From Sulfurimonas sp. RIFCSPLOWO2_12_36_12 (GTDB taxonomy: Bacteria; Campylobacterota; Campylobacteria; Campylobacterales; Sulfurimonadaceae): a stretch of DNA of 63,204 bases. Of the stretch, positions 40,337-50,145 are shown piece by piece. The position numbers and the translations under genes were made by a program. The stretch's first letter is position 1; each line of letters starts with the position of its first letter. The stretch lies in assembly GCA_001829675.1 (NCBI GenBank), contig MIBZ01000044.1, forward strand, positions 1-63,204. The letters run 5' to 3'. The notes under the pieces were generated by a model. The model saw only the letters and a list, made by a program, of their open reading frames with translations, had not been told where the DNA came from and made no database searches.

Positions 40337-41059
40337 ATGAAATTTTATTATAGTAAAAAACTGACCCTATTTCCAAGCATTGCCCACGCTTTTACCACAA
40401 AAGAGAGCGGGAACTTGGCTTTTCATGTGGGCGATAACGAACTACATGTAGAAAAAAACCATGAGCTGTTGGCAAAAGAGCTCGGTTATGAAAAAAACTC
40501 GCTTATCCATATGAAGCAGATTCACTCCGACATTGTGCTTACAGTCACAGACGAGAGCTTTCAAACTCCGCCTACATGCGATGCGCTCATCACAAACAGA
40601 CCAAACACTCCGCTTATGGTTATGGTTGCCGACTGCTCTCCCTTGCTCTTTTACGACGATAAAAAAAAGGTTATCGCCGCTGTTCATGCCGGACGACAAG
40701 GTGCATTTAAAAACATAGTAAAAAATGTTATCGGGAGCTTTAGAGATGATTTTGGAAGCGATACAAAAAACATAAATGTAAGCGTGGGTGCGAGTATCGG
40801 GGTTTGTTGTTATGAAGTGGGAAGCGAGATTTATGACGAAGCCAAAAAATCAGGGCTTGAGTATGCAGTGCTAAAGAGAGACGAGAAATATTATCTTGAT
40901 GTAAACAAAATCTTAAACACTCAACTGCTTGCATGCGGGATTAAAAAAGAGAATATTGAGTTTTTAGGTGAGTGTAGTTGTTGCGGAAGCGATAGATATT
41001 TTTCATATAGAGCAGAGCCGAAAACAGGAAGATTTGCAGGAGTTGTTTGGCTAAAGTAG
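40337..41059 (+). CDS. YfiH/LACC1-family purine nucleoside-metabolising or multicopper-like protein
   Basis: A 240-residue protein of the YfiH (DUF152, once called polyphenol oxidase) family; LACC1 relatives act on purine nucleosides. The metal-site motifs are MVADCSPLLF, AAVHAGRQG and CSCCGSDRYFSYRAEP. An in-frame extension to 40247 would overlap ovoA by 62 bases, so I chose the ATG preceded by TATAAT. The location next to ovoA may be chance. Confidence 0.85.
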   Translation: MKFYYSKKLTLFPSIAHAFTTKESGNLAFHVGDNELHVEKNHELLAKELGYEKNSLIHMKQIHSDIVLTVTDESFQTPPTCDALITNRPNTPLMVMVADCSPLLFYDDKKKVIAAVHAGRQGAFKNIVKNVIGSFRDDFGSDTKNINVSVGASIGVCCYEVGSEIYDEAKKSGLEYAVLKRDEKYYLDVNKILNTQLLACGIKKENIEFLGECSCCGSDRYFSYRAEPKTGRFAGVVWLK

Positions 41060-41070
41060 GACAGAGAGTA

Positions 41071-41739
41071 TTACCTCTCTCTGCCTCTGCTGTTCTCATT
41101 GTTTCTTTTTTCTCTTATTTCTCTTTTTTCATGTCTCTCTCGCCCGTCTCTGTACTCTTCTCTTTCTCTATCTCTTTCGTATCTCTGCGTTTTATTTTTC
41201 TCTGTTTTATGTTTTTTTTCGCGATACTCATTATTGTCATGATAAAAATCATTCCCTTTTCGTTTACGAACTATCACCTCATCTGGGCTTATTCCATGAT
41301 ATTCAGATAAGAAACGGACATTTACCAACTCTGCAATCTGTCTATCATCCAAGCGATGATGCTTGTCTTTATAGTATCCATAAGCCTTTCCATATGGAGG
41401 TCCATAATCATTGTAAGTATCTACAACATAAATAGTGCGCGGATCAAGCCCTAAACGCAAACTTATATCCCACCAACTTCTACCGCTAAGTCGTAAATCT
41501 GTAATAAACCTTACATCTCTATGTGCTTTTCGCGCTAAAAAGTAGGCAACATTTACATCTTCTCTCGAAATAGAGTGCTCAACCACGACAATTTCTCTCT
41601 GGGGAACATTATAGTAGTTGCCTATGGAAAAATAAAATCCATCAACACCCCTATCTCCGCCTGAAACACCAACATCAAAATCTAAAGCATTTGCCGATGT
41701 AAAAAAACAGATCAAAACCGCACTTAACACTTTTTTCAT
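41071..41739 (-). CDS. Exported protein with highly charged tail
   Basis: A 222-residue protein with a signal peptide (residues 1-18, cleaved after ANA). The body (about 20-165) has glycine- and tyrosine-rich segments such as VSGGDRGVDGFYF and DYGPPYGKAYGYYK. The last 55 residues are almost wholly Arg/Lys/Glu/Asp (YERDREREEYRDGRERHEK). GAGGC precedes the ATG. Convergent with the yfiH gene. I do not know a family. The tail could bind polyanions or be intrinsically disordered. Confidence 0.65.
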   Translation of the reverse strand: MKKVLSAVLICFFTSANALDFDVGVSGGDRGVDGFYFSIGNYYNVPQREIVVVEHSISREDVNVAYFLARKAHRDVRFITDLRLSGRSWWDISLRLGLDPRTIYVVDTYNDYGPPYGKAYGYYKDKHHRLDDRQIAELVNVRFLSEYHGISPDEVIVRKRKGNDFYHDNNEYREKKHKTEKNKTQRYERDREREEYRDGRERHEKREIREKRNNENSRGRER

Positions 41740-41755
41740 TATTGCCTCACTTCTA

Positions 41756-43603
41756 TTAATCTTTTACGATTATATCAGACTTATCAATAATTTTTGTTAT
41801 CTTTAGAGCAAGTTGCGAAGGCAGAAGTCCTAATGACTCCTCTACCAATTTTGTATTTCCATGCGTTATAAACTTATCCTCATATTCAAAGCTGACAACC
41901 TCTATATGCAGAATTTTCTCCTCTGCTAAAAACTCTAAAATAGCACTTCCGACTCCGCCCATTTTAGCGCTGTCGCTAAAGACAAACCACTTCTTATGTT
42001 TTGTAGAGAGCCCGCGAAGCATCTCCTCATCTAATGGTTTAACAAATCGTAAATCAAGTATGTTTACCTCAAAATCCAAAAATCCGGCCGTCTCATAAGC
42101 ACGCCCCACGCCGTTTCCATAACCGATAAACAGAATATCACTATTGTTTGAGCGGAGCAGTTGCGATTTTGCCAACTCAAACGGCAGTGGCTCCGGCAAA
42201 TCTGTCACCGTAAATGAACCTCTTGGATATCTAAGCGAACAAGGGTACGGATACTCGGCTGCAAATGCCATAGCTTGATGAAAACTCTTCTCATCTCTTG
42301 GAGCAAAAAGCGTCATATTTGGGATGGCTCTTAAAAAACTTATATCAAAAACACCCTGATGAGTCTCTCCGTCCTCTCCTACTATCCCAGCTCTATCAAG
42401 CGCAAAAACAACGGGAAGGTTCATCAAACAAGTGTCATGTATAATCTGGTCATACCCGCGTTGCAAGAATGTAGAGTATATGGTGCAGAACGGCTTAAAA
42501 CCCTCTTTAGCAAGTGCCGCCATAGATGTAACTGCATGCTGTTCAGCAATTGCCACATCCCAAAATCTATTTGGATAGAGCTCTATAAGTTCGCTTAAAC
42601 CCGTTCCGCTTGGCATTGCTGCCGTTGCACCAACAATTTTTTCATTATTTTTTGCAAGATGAAGCAGTGCCTCCGTATATATTTGAGTTGCACTCTTCTG
42701 TGTGCTTTTTTTAGCAGAGGCTCCGCTGTTAATATCAAAAGGACCGACACCGTGCCACTTTTCATCTTTTCCTTCAGCCAGCTCATAGCCCTTGCCTTTG
42801 ATGGTTTGCGCATGGATAATTACAGGTTTTTTTAGCTCTTTTGCTTTTTGCAATATATCTATGAGTTGAGCCAAATTGTGTCCGTCAACCGGTCCAATAT
42901 AGTTTATGCCCATCTCTTCAAACATAATCCCCGGAGTAATAATTTTAAGAGACTCTTCCATTCTTTTTGCAATATAGTGGGCGCCTTCTCCAAAATTATC
43001 TACAAAATTTTCAGTGTGTTTCTTAAAAGTTTGATAAAACGGTGACGCCATTGCAGAGCTGAGAATTCTGCTTATTGCTCCGATTGGCTTTGATATGCTC
43101 ATCTCATTATCGTTAAGTATGATTACCATCGGATATTTTTTTTCACCCAACTCATTCAAAGCTTCATAAACCATGCCTGCCGTCATAGAACCATCGCCAA
43201 TCATAACTACCGGAACTCTTGAGTTTTGCTCGCCCTTTAACGCAATAGCTTTAGCAGCACCTACTCCTAAAGAGATAGATGTTGAGCTATGTCCGGCTAC
43301 AAAATAGTCATGTTCGCTTTCGCTTGGCTTCGTATATCCGCATAAACCGTTGAACTGTCTTAGGGTATCAAACTCTTTCCATCTTCCTGTCAAAAGCTTA
43401 TGTGCGTATGCCTGATGCGATACATCAAAGATGAAAGGGTCTTTTTTAGAGTCAAATACCTCATGCATCGCTACGATGAGTTCTGTTGCACCGAGAGTTG
43501 AGCTTAAGTGTCCGCCGTTTTTACTAACTACCCTTAATATCTCTTCTCTAATCTCTTTACAAAGATTTTCTAACTCTTTTATTCTGCTTGATTTTATATT
43601 CAT
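41756..43603 (-). CDS. dxs: 1-deoxy-D-xylulose-5-phosphate synthase
   Basis: A 615-residue thiamine-diphosphate enzyme condensing pyruvate with glyceraldehyde 3-phosphate, first step of the MEP isoprenoid pathway. It has HLSSTLGATELIVAMHEVF, the TPP motif GDGSMTAGMVYEALNELG, the catalytic VAIAEQHAVTSMAALA and the transketolase C-domain RYPRGSF. Full length. It closes the flagellar/amino-acid operon, 9 bases after fliH, the same order as in Campylobacter. Confidence 0.97.
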   Translation of the reverse strand: MNIKSSRIKELENLCKEIREEILRVVSKNGGHLSSTLGATELIVAMHEVFDSKKDPFIFDVSHQAYAHKLLTGRWKEFDTLRQFNGLCGYTKPSESEHDYFVAGHSSTSISLGVGAAKAIALKGEQNSRVPVVMIGDGSMTAGMVYEALNELGEKKYPMVIILNDNEMSISKPIGAISRILSSAMASPFYQTFKKHTENFVDNFGEGAHYIAKRMEESLKIITPGIMFEEMGINYIGPVDGHNLAQLIDILQKAKELKKPVIIHAQTIKGKGYELAEGKDEKWHGVGPFDINSGASAKKSTQKSATQIYTEALLHLAKNNEKIVGATAAMPSGTGLSELIELYPNRFWDVAIAEQHAVTSMAALAKEGFKPFCTIYSTFLQRGYDQIIHDTCLMNLPVVFALDRAGIVGEDGETHQGVFDISFLRAIPNMTLFAPRDEKSFHQAMAFAAEYPYPCSLRYPRGSFTVTDLPEPLPFELAKSQLLRSNNSDILFIGYGNGVGRAYETAGFLDFEVNILDLRFVKPLDEEMLRGLSTKHKKWFVFSDSAKMGGVGSAILEFLAEEKILHIEVVSFEYEDKFITHGNTKLVEESLGLLPSQLALKITKIIDKSDIIVKD

Positions 43604-43612
43604 TAATCTTTT

Positions 43613-44407
43613 TTACTCACTTAAAGCTGCCCTTTTAACTCGTTCAAATCTCTTTGAAATTTGTGCATCTATATTGCCGGCATCGCTTATTGCTATTATT
43701 CCGCCAAGGCTTAGTGCGCCGTCTGAAATAACTTCAACATGTGCCAAAGAGCCGACTGCTTGTGAAATCGCACCGTGATCTTTTTGATTTACTTTAAGAA
43801 CAATTTTAGAGGCACTTTGTAACTCTTTAATCAGCTCTTGTGCTAGTATTGTTGCAACTTTATTTGAGTTTTCACTAAGCTCAATTTTAATTACCTCTTT
43901 AGAGATATCCAAAGCAGCGCTTATCAGCTCACTTTTAATCCGTTCCAATGCGCTCTCAAACTCTTTTGCACTTTTTTCCAATTTTTCAATAGATGAGCTG
44001 TATTGAGCCACAACTGTTGAAACGCTCTTTTCATCATCTTTAATAGCTTTCTCTTTACCTGCTTCTAATCCGGCAGCATAAGACTCTTCTTTGATTTTTT
44101 GAATCTCTGTCTTATGCTCATCACTCATATTTTCTAGCTTCATTTGAAGTTTAATAAAGTTGGACGACATCTCATCAGTTTTATTAAGCAGAGATTCTAT
44201 CAAAGAGTCTTTAGAGCTTTGTGTCATAGCACTTGAATCTACTTCTCTATCCCTTACTTGATGTTGTATCTCCTCTTCAGGCTGTTTTTTTACAAACGAA
44301 GACGCTACAAACTCATCATCTGACTCTTCACCATATGCCAATACCTTAAAGTTATACTTATTAACATTATGATTTTTAATTTTATCACCGGTGATTATAC
44401 TTGCCAA
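43613..44407 (-). CDS. fliH: Flagellar assembly protein FliH
   Basis: A 264-residue regulator of the flagellar export ATPase FliI. The N-terminal half is disordered and acidic; about residues 85-170 form the long coiled coil with repeated GxxxG-like spacing (GLEAGKEKA), and the C-terminal domain (about 165-264) has ISKEVIKIEL and the ALSLGGIIAISDAGNIDAQI pattern. It starts 1 base after fliG. Confidence 0.9.
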   Translation of the reverse strand: MASIITGDKIKNHNVNKYNFKVLAYGEESDDEFVASSFVKKQPEEEIQHQVRDREVDSSAMTQSSKDSLIESLLNKTDEMSSNFIKLQMKLENMSDEHKTEIQKIKEESYAAGLEAGKEKAIKDDEKSVSTVVAQYSSSIEKLEKSAKEFESALERIKSELISAALDISKEVIKIELSENSNKVATILAQELIKELQSASKIVLKVNQKDHGAISQAVGSLAHVEVISDGALSLGGIIAISDAGNIDAQISKRFERVKRAALSE

Positions 44408-44408
44408 A

Positions 44409-45437
44409 TCAACCCACCATCTCTTCTGATGAGCTTCCTAATTGAATTAACCCTCGTTCAGCAAGTCCATTAACCACTTCAACAATTTTTCTCTGAGCAC
44501 CTTCAACTTCTTTCATCTTAACTGCACCCAAAAACTGCATCTCTTCTTCAAACGACTCTCTTGCTCTCTCACTCATAACATTAAAGAACTTCTGCTTAAG
44601 ATCCTCAGGCGCGCTTTTTAGTCCAAGCATCAAGTCAGGTTTCTCTATAGCTTTTAAAATCTCGGTAATTGCATTTTTATCCAGTTTTGCAATATCTTCA
44701 AATGTAAACATCATCTCTTTAATTAGATTTGACATCTCTTCATCTCTCTCTTCAATCTTAGCAAGTGTCTCTTTTGACGCTTTAGCTCCAAGACGGTTAA
44801 AGATATCTGCAACTGCACGAGGACCGCCAACTTCAACTTTGTATGAAGCAAGAGATTCAAGCTTAGATTCCAATACGGCTGAAACCCTTTTAATAACAGA
44901 GGGAGATATATCTCCAAGTTTTGCCATCCTCATTGAAACTTCACTTCTAAGGTCATCAGGGAAGTACTGAAGCGTATCGGCAGCTTCCGTTGCATCCATA
45001 TGAGCTAAGATAAGTGCGATTGTTTGAGGATGTTCGTTAATAATAAAGTCTGAAAGCTGCTGGGGCTTGATTTTCGATAAATATGCAAAATTTTGAGTAT
45101 CTTGCATACTTTTAGAGAGTTTTTCTAAAATCTTTTTTGCCTCTTCCGGACCAAGCGTTCTATAAAGAAGTTCTCTTGCATACTCCAAACCGCCGGATGT
45201 AATAAACTGACCGGATTGGAAAATTGCATAAAACTCTTCAAGTATCGCAGTTGCAACAGATTTTTCTACACTTTTATTTGTAGCAATATGTTTTGAAACT
45301 TCCGTAATTGCGTCAACACTCATATTTGAAAATATTGCAGATGTAGCGTCTTCACCTATTTGCATAAGCATAATCGCAATCTTCTGCCCCATGCTCATCT
45401 CATCAAACTTAGCCTGTTGCGTTGGATTTAAATTCAT
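44409..45437 (-). CDS. fliG: Flagellar motor switch protein FliG
   Basis: A 342-residue rotor protein in the C-ring. FliG-N (1-100) begins with KIAIMLMQIGED, the middle domain has EHPQTIALILAHM, and the C-domain carries the torque helix charges (NLIKEMMFTFEDIAKLD). Family length. It lies between fliF and fliH. Confidence 0.96.
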   Translation of the reverse strand: MNLNPTQQAKFDEMSMGQKIAIMLMQIGEDATSAIFSNMSVDAITEVSKHIATNKSVEKSVATAILEEFYAIFQSGQFITSGGLEYARELLYRTLGPEEAKKILEKLSKSMQDTQNFAYLSKIKPQQLSDFIINEHPQTIALILAHMDATEAADTLQYFPDDLRSEVSMRMAKLGDISPSVIKRVSAVLESKLESLASYKVEVGGPRAVADIFNRLGAKASKETLAKIEERDEEMSNLIKEMMFTFEDIAKLDKNAITEILKAIEKPDLMLGLKSAPEDLKQKFFNVMSERARESFEEEMQFLGAVKMKEVEGAQRKIVEVVNGLAERGLIQLGSSSEEMVG

Positions 45438-45461
45438 CTATTTTTTTCTCCCACTTTTTAC

Positions 45462-47162
45462 TTATTTAGAAGTATCAGATTCTTCTGATAATAAAGCTTG
45501 AAGAACTAGAGCGACTGCCTCAGGGGACTCTTCAGCCATAGCTCTGATTTTCTCAAGAAGAACATCATATTTAAGTTCATCTTCATTAAACCCTTCTCCA
45601 ACGCCAAGCTGTTCTTCAACTTTACGACGCATTGTTTGGACTTTTTCAACCAAATCTTCAGCTTCATCATCTTCTATAGACAAATGCGGCTTGCTTAGCT
45701 CATCCTCTTCTTTTGAAATTTCAAGCATTCTCTGGGCAAAAGGAGAGATAACTTTTTTGTAAATAATAAGAAGCAGCAGAAGCACAAAGATATATTTAAA
45801 CAGTTCAGAAAATGGCGCCAAGTATGTTTGAGAGAAGAGAACGGCTTGGTTCACTTTATTTTTTGCTAAATCTTCATTAGGTGCTTTAAACTGTAAATTT
45901 TGAATACTTATTTGATCGCCTCTCTCCTCACTAATACCTACAGAGCGGCTAACCAGCGCTGATAGAGCTTCCAAATCGCTCTCTGATAGCGCTTCGTACT
46001 CCAGCTCATCTGTTTGAGCGCCGTCTGCACCAACTTTGTACTTATATTTTCCATCTACTACAACAGCAGCCGTAATTCTTTTTATACGCGCAAACTCACT
46101 CTTTGTCGTTGATACGGTTTTTCCAACTTCATAATTAGTTGTTCCTGTATTTTTTTCATATTTTTCACTGGTTTGACTACTACTTGCAAGTCCTTCAACC
46201 GGACCTATATTGCTCACGGCTCCAGGAACACCGCCAACTTCACTCGGAGTTGCTCCCTCTCTTTTTTCTTCACTAACCTGCTCGCTTCTAACAACATTTT
46301 CAGGATCAAATACCTCTGAAGTTGAGTTTTGAATAGAAAAATCAAACTCAATGGTAACCTGAGCTACAACTTTTTGCTCTCCGCCGACAAAAGGAGAAAC
46401 GACTTCTATAATTTTTCTCTGTTTCTTCTTCTCTTCTTTTGTTTTAAAATTTTGTTGCGCAGACGACAGCTCGCTAAGTTGCGCCATTTCATCTTCATCG
46501 CCTAGTGTTTCGCCATCATTATCGATAAGCATAACACTCGACGCTTTAAGATTTGGAACTGCAGCAGCAACTAGATTTTTAATACCTCTGATTTGTTTTG
46601 AAGAGAGATTGCTTCCCTCAACCAGCTGAATCATAACAGATGCGGTTGGCTCTGTCTGCTTCTCAACAAAAAGTGTATCTTTTGGCAGGGCTAAACTCAC
46701 GCTGGCACGCTCAATCGGTGCAAGCGAGTCTATTGTGCGGGATAACTCTCCCTCAAGCGCACGGAGATATTTTACATTTTGGTCAAAGCTAGTTGCACCA
46801 AACTCTTGATTGTCAAATAGCTCAAAACCTACTCCGCTGTTTTTTGGAATTCCGAGTGAAGCAATGGCAATTCGTTCTTTATAAACCACATTTTTAGGAA
46901 CTTTTATAACATTTTTATCTAGTATTTCGTAGGGAATATTATCTTTTTCCAACTGCTCAATAACTTTTGCAGCATCTTCTGAAGTCAAAGAATCAAAAAG
47001 TACTTCATACTTGCTAAGTTCATCTTTTTTTGCAGTATAAACAACCAAAAAAATCACGAATGCCACAATACCGACAACAGCAGAACCAATAATAACCCTC
47101 TGTTGCTTTGTTAGCTTAGCAAATAGAACAACTAATTGTGAAAAAAGTACTTTAAAATCCAT
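45462..47162 (-). CDS. fliF: Flagellar MS-ring protein FliF
   Basis: A 566-residue ring protein: TM1 at about 25-45, two ring-building motifs (SLTSEDAAKVIEQLEKDNIPY and IASLGIPKNSGVGFELFD across residues 55-115), a periplasmic domain with RALEGELSRTIDSL, TM2 near 442-460, and a cytoplasmic tail that binds FliG. The ATG at 47162 is preferred over a TTG one codon earlier. Preceded 18 bases upstream by the hisC stop, so flagellar genes ride on an amino-acid transcript. Confidence 0.96.
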   Translation of the reverse strand: MDFKVLFSQLVVLFAKLTKQQRVIIGSAVVGIVAFVIFLVVYTAKKDELSKYEVLFDSLTSEDAAKVIEQLEKDNIPYEILDKNVIKVPKNVVYKERIAIASLGIPKNSGVGFELFDNQEFGATSFDQNVKYLRALEGELSRTIDSLAPIERASVSLALPKDTLFVEKQTEPTASVMIQLVEGSNLSSKQIRGIKNLVAAAVPNLKASSVMLIDNDGETLGDEDEMAQLSELSSAQQNFKTKEEKKKQRKIIEVVSPFVGGEQKVVAQVTIEFDFSIQNSTSEVFDPENVVRSEQVSEEKREGATPSEVGGVPGAVSNIGPVEGLASSSQTSEKYEKNTGTTNYEVGKTVSTTKSEFARIKRITAAVVVDGKYKYKVGADGAQTDELEYEALSESDLEALSALVSRSVGISEERGDQISIQNLQFKAPNEDLAKNKVNQAVLFSQTYLAPFSELFKYIFVLLLLLIIYKKVISPFAQRMLEISKEEDELSKPHLSIEDDEAEDLVEKVQTMRRKVEEQLGVGEGFNEDELKYDVLLEKIRAMAEESPEAVALVLQALLSEESDTSK

Positions 47163-47180
47163 CAACTTCCCATTTTAACA

Positions 47181-48275
47181 TTATAAAAATTGTATTACTA
47201 ACTCAAAAAAACGGCTATTTTGCTCTTGCGTGCCTATGGTAACTCTAATTGCGTTCATATTGTAGCTGCTCAAATCTCTGACTATCATCCCTTTTTGCAA
47301 GAGTTGATTTGATATCTTTGTAGAATTCTGGCTCGAATTCAAGCACAAAGTAATAAAATTTGTATAGCTGTTTATTATATCTATTTTTTGCTCTTTTGCA
47401 AACTCTTCATATCTTTTCATCTGCTCAAAATTTAGAGTTACACTTTTTTGCACAAACTCCTCATCGCCAAGGGCTACGCTTGCAGCTTCAAGAGATAAAG
47501 TAGTAATATTAAAAGGAGGTCTGAGCTTATAAAGCTCTTTTATTATTTTTGCATCTGCAACACCATATCCTACCCTCATTCCGCCAAGCCCATAAGCCTT
47601 AGAGAAGGTACCAAGATATATTACATTATCAAATTTTGTTATAAGATTTTTTACGACTATCTTTTTTTTACTATCTTTTAGAACTGCATATTCAAGATAG
47701 GCAGCGTCAATAACAACCAAAGTATCACTATCTATTTTGTTTAAAAAGTTATATATTTCATCCGCATCCAAAGCGTCTCCGGTTGGATTGTTCGGTGTGC
47801 ATATAAATATAATTTCCGGTTTCTCTTTTTTATACAACTCATAAAACTCATCTAAATTGTGCTCTTGTGAAGTCGTTCTGATAACCTCGGCACCAACATG
47901 TTTGGAATATATCTCATACATTGCAAATGTAATGGAGTTCATTAAAATCTTTGAACCCTCATGCGCTTTTGCATGAATTAAAAACTCTATAACCTGATCA
48001 CTTCCTGAACCGATAATTATATTTTCATCTTTAACATCAAATCTTGCACTTAGTGCTTTTTTGAGCTTTATCATAGAGTCATCAGGATAAAGAGCCATCT
48101 TTGATACTATGGCGCTAACGGCCTCTATAACCTTTGGCGAGGTTCCGTAAGGGTTTTCGTTTGAAGCGAGTTTTACTATATCCTTTGGCTCGATTCCATA
48201 CTCTCTAACCACTAACTCAATCGGTTTTCCAGCTTCATATGTTTTAATATTTTCTAAATTTTTATTGAACTTCAA
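47181..48275 (-). CDS. hisC: Histidinol-phosphate aminotransferase
   Basis: A 364-residue PLP aminotransferase converting imidazole-acetol phosphate to histidinol phosphate. [12 protein letters not shown] at the start, CTPNNPTGD, and [16 protein letters not shown] with the PLP lysine are the family motifs. It overlaps pheA by 14 bases; in this phylum HisC may also act on aromatic precursors, which the neighbour suggests. Confidence 0.95.
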   Translation of the reverse strand: MKFNKNLENIKTYEAGKPIELVVREYGIEPKDIVKLASNENPYGTSPKVIEAVSAIVSKMALYPDDSMIKLKKALSARFDVKDENIIIGSGSDQVIEFLIHAKAHEGSKILMNSITFAMYEIYSKHVGAEVIRTTSQEHNLDEFYELYKKEKPEIIFICTPNNPTGDALDADEIYNFLNKIDSDTLVVIDAAYLEYAVLKDSKKKIVVKNLITKFDNVIYLGTFSKAYGLGGMRVGYGVADAKIIKELYKLRPPFNITTLSLEAASVALGDEEFVQKSVTLNFEQMKRYEEFAKEQKIDIINSYTNFITLCLNSSQNSTKISNQLLQKGMIVRDLSSYNMNAIRVTIGTQEQNSRFFELVIQFL

Positions 48276-49356
48276 TGCTTTGTCCTTTCACATAACTTCC
48301 TAGCCAAGTTACTTCTCCTTTATGTTTTTGTAATACTTTTTGAAATTTTTCATCATCTACATGCCCGTAAAAATCTATAAAGAACCAGTAGTCAAATCCG
48401 CCTTTGTCTTTTGATGGACGAGACTCTATTTTTGAGAGATTTATATCTTGTTCGTCAAAATCTTGCAAAAAGTGGACAAGTGAACCGGCTTTGATGGAAT
48501 CTTCTAGCCTTACCAATATAGAAGTTTTATCATCCTCGCTCTTGGCATTTTTGAAGTCGCTAAGTATTACGAATCTTGTTTGAGACCCGATATCATCTTC
48601 AATGTGGTCAAACATTGTCGGAATACCGTAAAGCTTTGCTGCGATGTGACTGCAGATTGCAGCCGCGTTTTCATCTTTGGCAGCTAAAATAGCAGCTTTT
48701 GCGGTTGATTCTACGGGAATCTGTTCAACATTTATGAGATTGTGCTCTTGAAGAAACTCTCTGCACTGTCCAAAACCTTTGTCTCTTGAGTAAACTTTAG
48801 TTATATCCGATAATTTTTTCGCTTTCGTAGCAAACGACATATGAATCGGCATATACAGCTCTGCCACTATTTTCACGCTGCTGTTTGCCAATAGATCAAG
48901 CGTTTCGCCAACTATTCCGTCTCTTGAATTCTCAATCGGAACAACTCCGAATTTGGCTCTTTTTGTTTCAAGCTCTTTAAAAACAGACGGAATTGACTTC
49001 ATGGATAGATAGTCACTCATAGCCCCAAATCTGCTCTCAGCGGCTTGATGCGTAAAGCTACCCTCAGGACCAAGATATGCTATACGCTCCGGAAGTTCTA
49101 GGTTTCTTGAGACTGCAAAAATTTCTAAAAATATAGCTTCTATGGCACTTACATTTAAAAGCCCTTTTTGATTGATACTATTTTGCGTCAATCTTTGAAT
49201 AATCGCTTTTTCTCTCTCAGGTCTATATATTGCACTGTCACTGCTCTTTTTTATCTCACCGACTAGCTTGACAATCTTCATTCTTCTGTTGAGAAGTTCT
49301 AGCAACTCGTCATCAATAACATCAATTGCTTCTCTGCATTCCTCTAAAGTTTTCAT
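48262..49356 (-). CDS. pheA: Bifunctional chorismate mutase / prephenate dehydratase
   Basis: A 364-residue P-protein for phenylalanine synthesis. The AroQ-type chorismate mutase (about 1-88) has [15 protein letters not shown] and YRPEREKAI; the prephenate dehydratase (about 92-270) has [12 protein letters not shown] and [18 protein letters not shown]; and the ACT domain has [11 protein letters not shown] and IESRPSKD. Full length. It overlaps hisC and the HAD gene (ATGA). Confidence 0.96.
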   Translation of the reverse strand: MKTLEECREAIDVIDDELLELLNRRMKIVKLVGEIKKSSDSAIYRPEREKAIIQRLTQNSINQKGLLNVSAIEAIFLEIFAVSRNLELPERIAYLGPEGSFTHQAAESRFGAMSDYLSMKSIPSVFKELETKRAKFGVVPIENSRDGIVGETLDLLANSSVKIVAELYMPIHMSFATKAKKLSDITKVYSRDKGFGQCREFLQEHNLINVEQIPVESTAKAAILAAKDENAAAICSHIAAKLYGIPTMFDHIEDDIGSQTRFVILSDFKNAKSEDDKTSILVRLEDSIKAGSLVHFLQDFDEQDINLSKIESRPSKDKGGFDYWFFIDFYGHVDDEKFQKVLQKHKGEVTWLGSYVKGQSIEVQ

Positions 49357-50144
49357 ATACTCTCCAACTTGTTTTTATCCAAAATTTCTTTCATATCAGC
49401 ATAAACGAAATCAGGTCTCAGCTCGGGCTTCAAAAAAGGAACTATCTCATCGGCGCTTTTGTATTTTCCGCTTGTTACAAAAATTGTTTTCATTCCCATC
49501 TCTTTTGCTCCGCCCAAATCACCTTTTACATCATCGCTGATAATAGCTATATCGCTAAATTTGGCACTGTCATTTTGTTTTTGGAGCATTTTCAAAGCCT
49601 CTTTATAAAATGAAACGCTCGGCTTTCCAACAACATCATAAGCAGAAGATGTCGCAAATTCAAGCATCTTCAAAATTGCCCCGACACCCGGATATCTTTT
49701 GTTATTTTTAGCATATATAGATGTTTCGTGCATGCCTACTAAAGAAGCGCCTCCAAGCAAAAAATCTATCATTTGGGCGAACTCATCATTGACAAAATTC
49801 TCTTTTATGGAGACCAAAACAGTTTTAGGATTTTTGTAGTTTAATTCAAAGCCCATTTTTATCAAAACATCTAAAAATTCAGGCGTTCCGTAAGCTGCGA
49901 CACTCTCTTTAGCCACATTTGATTCGAGCATCATTAGGGGATCAAGATAAGAAGAAAAATCAAAATTAAAACCTAGAGACTTAAGATATGCATAAAAATC
50001 ACTCGAAGCATATTTGGTATTATTGGTAATAATCATATATGGAATTTTTTTAACATTTAACATATCGATAAACTCAATACTACCGCGGATTGGAGATTTA
50101 TCTGCATCACTGATTAAGGTACCTTGAACATCAATAAAGTACAT
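49353..50144 (-). CDS. HAD-superfamily protein (NagD-like) with altered motif I
   Basis: A 263-residue haloacid dehalogenase-fold protein of the NagD-like subgroup. Motif I reads FIDVQGTL, so the nucleophile Asp5 is kept but the second acidic residue, normally Asp, is Gln7. Motif II is ITNNTKYA, motif III lysine in GKPSVSFYKEAL, motif IV ISDDVKGDLGGAKEMG. It overlaps pheA by 4 bases and lies 1 base from lysA. Without the acid/base Asp, ordinary phosphatase activity is doubtful. Confidence 0.85.
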   Translation of the reverse strand: MYFIDVQGTLISDADKSPIRGSIEFIDMLNVKKIPYMIITNNTKYASSDFYAYLKSLGFNFDFSSYLDPLMMLESNVAKESVAAYGTPEFLDVLIKMGFELNYKNPKTVLVSIKENFVNDEFAQMIDFLLGGASLVGMHETSIYAKNNKRYPGVGAILKMLEFATSSAYDVVGKPSVSFYKEALKMLQKQNDSAKFSDIAIISDDVKGDLGGAKEMGMKTIFVTSGKYKSADEIVPFLKPELRPDFVYADMKEILDKNKLESI

Positions 50145-50145
50145 T

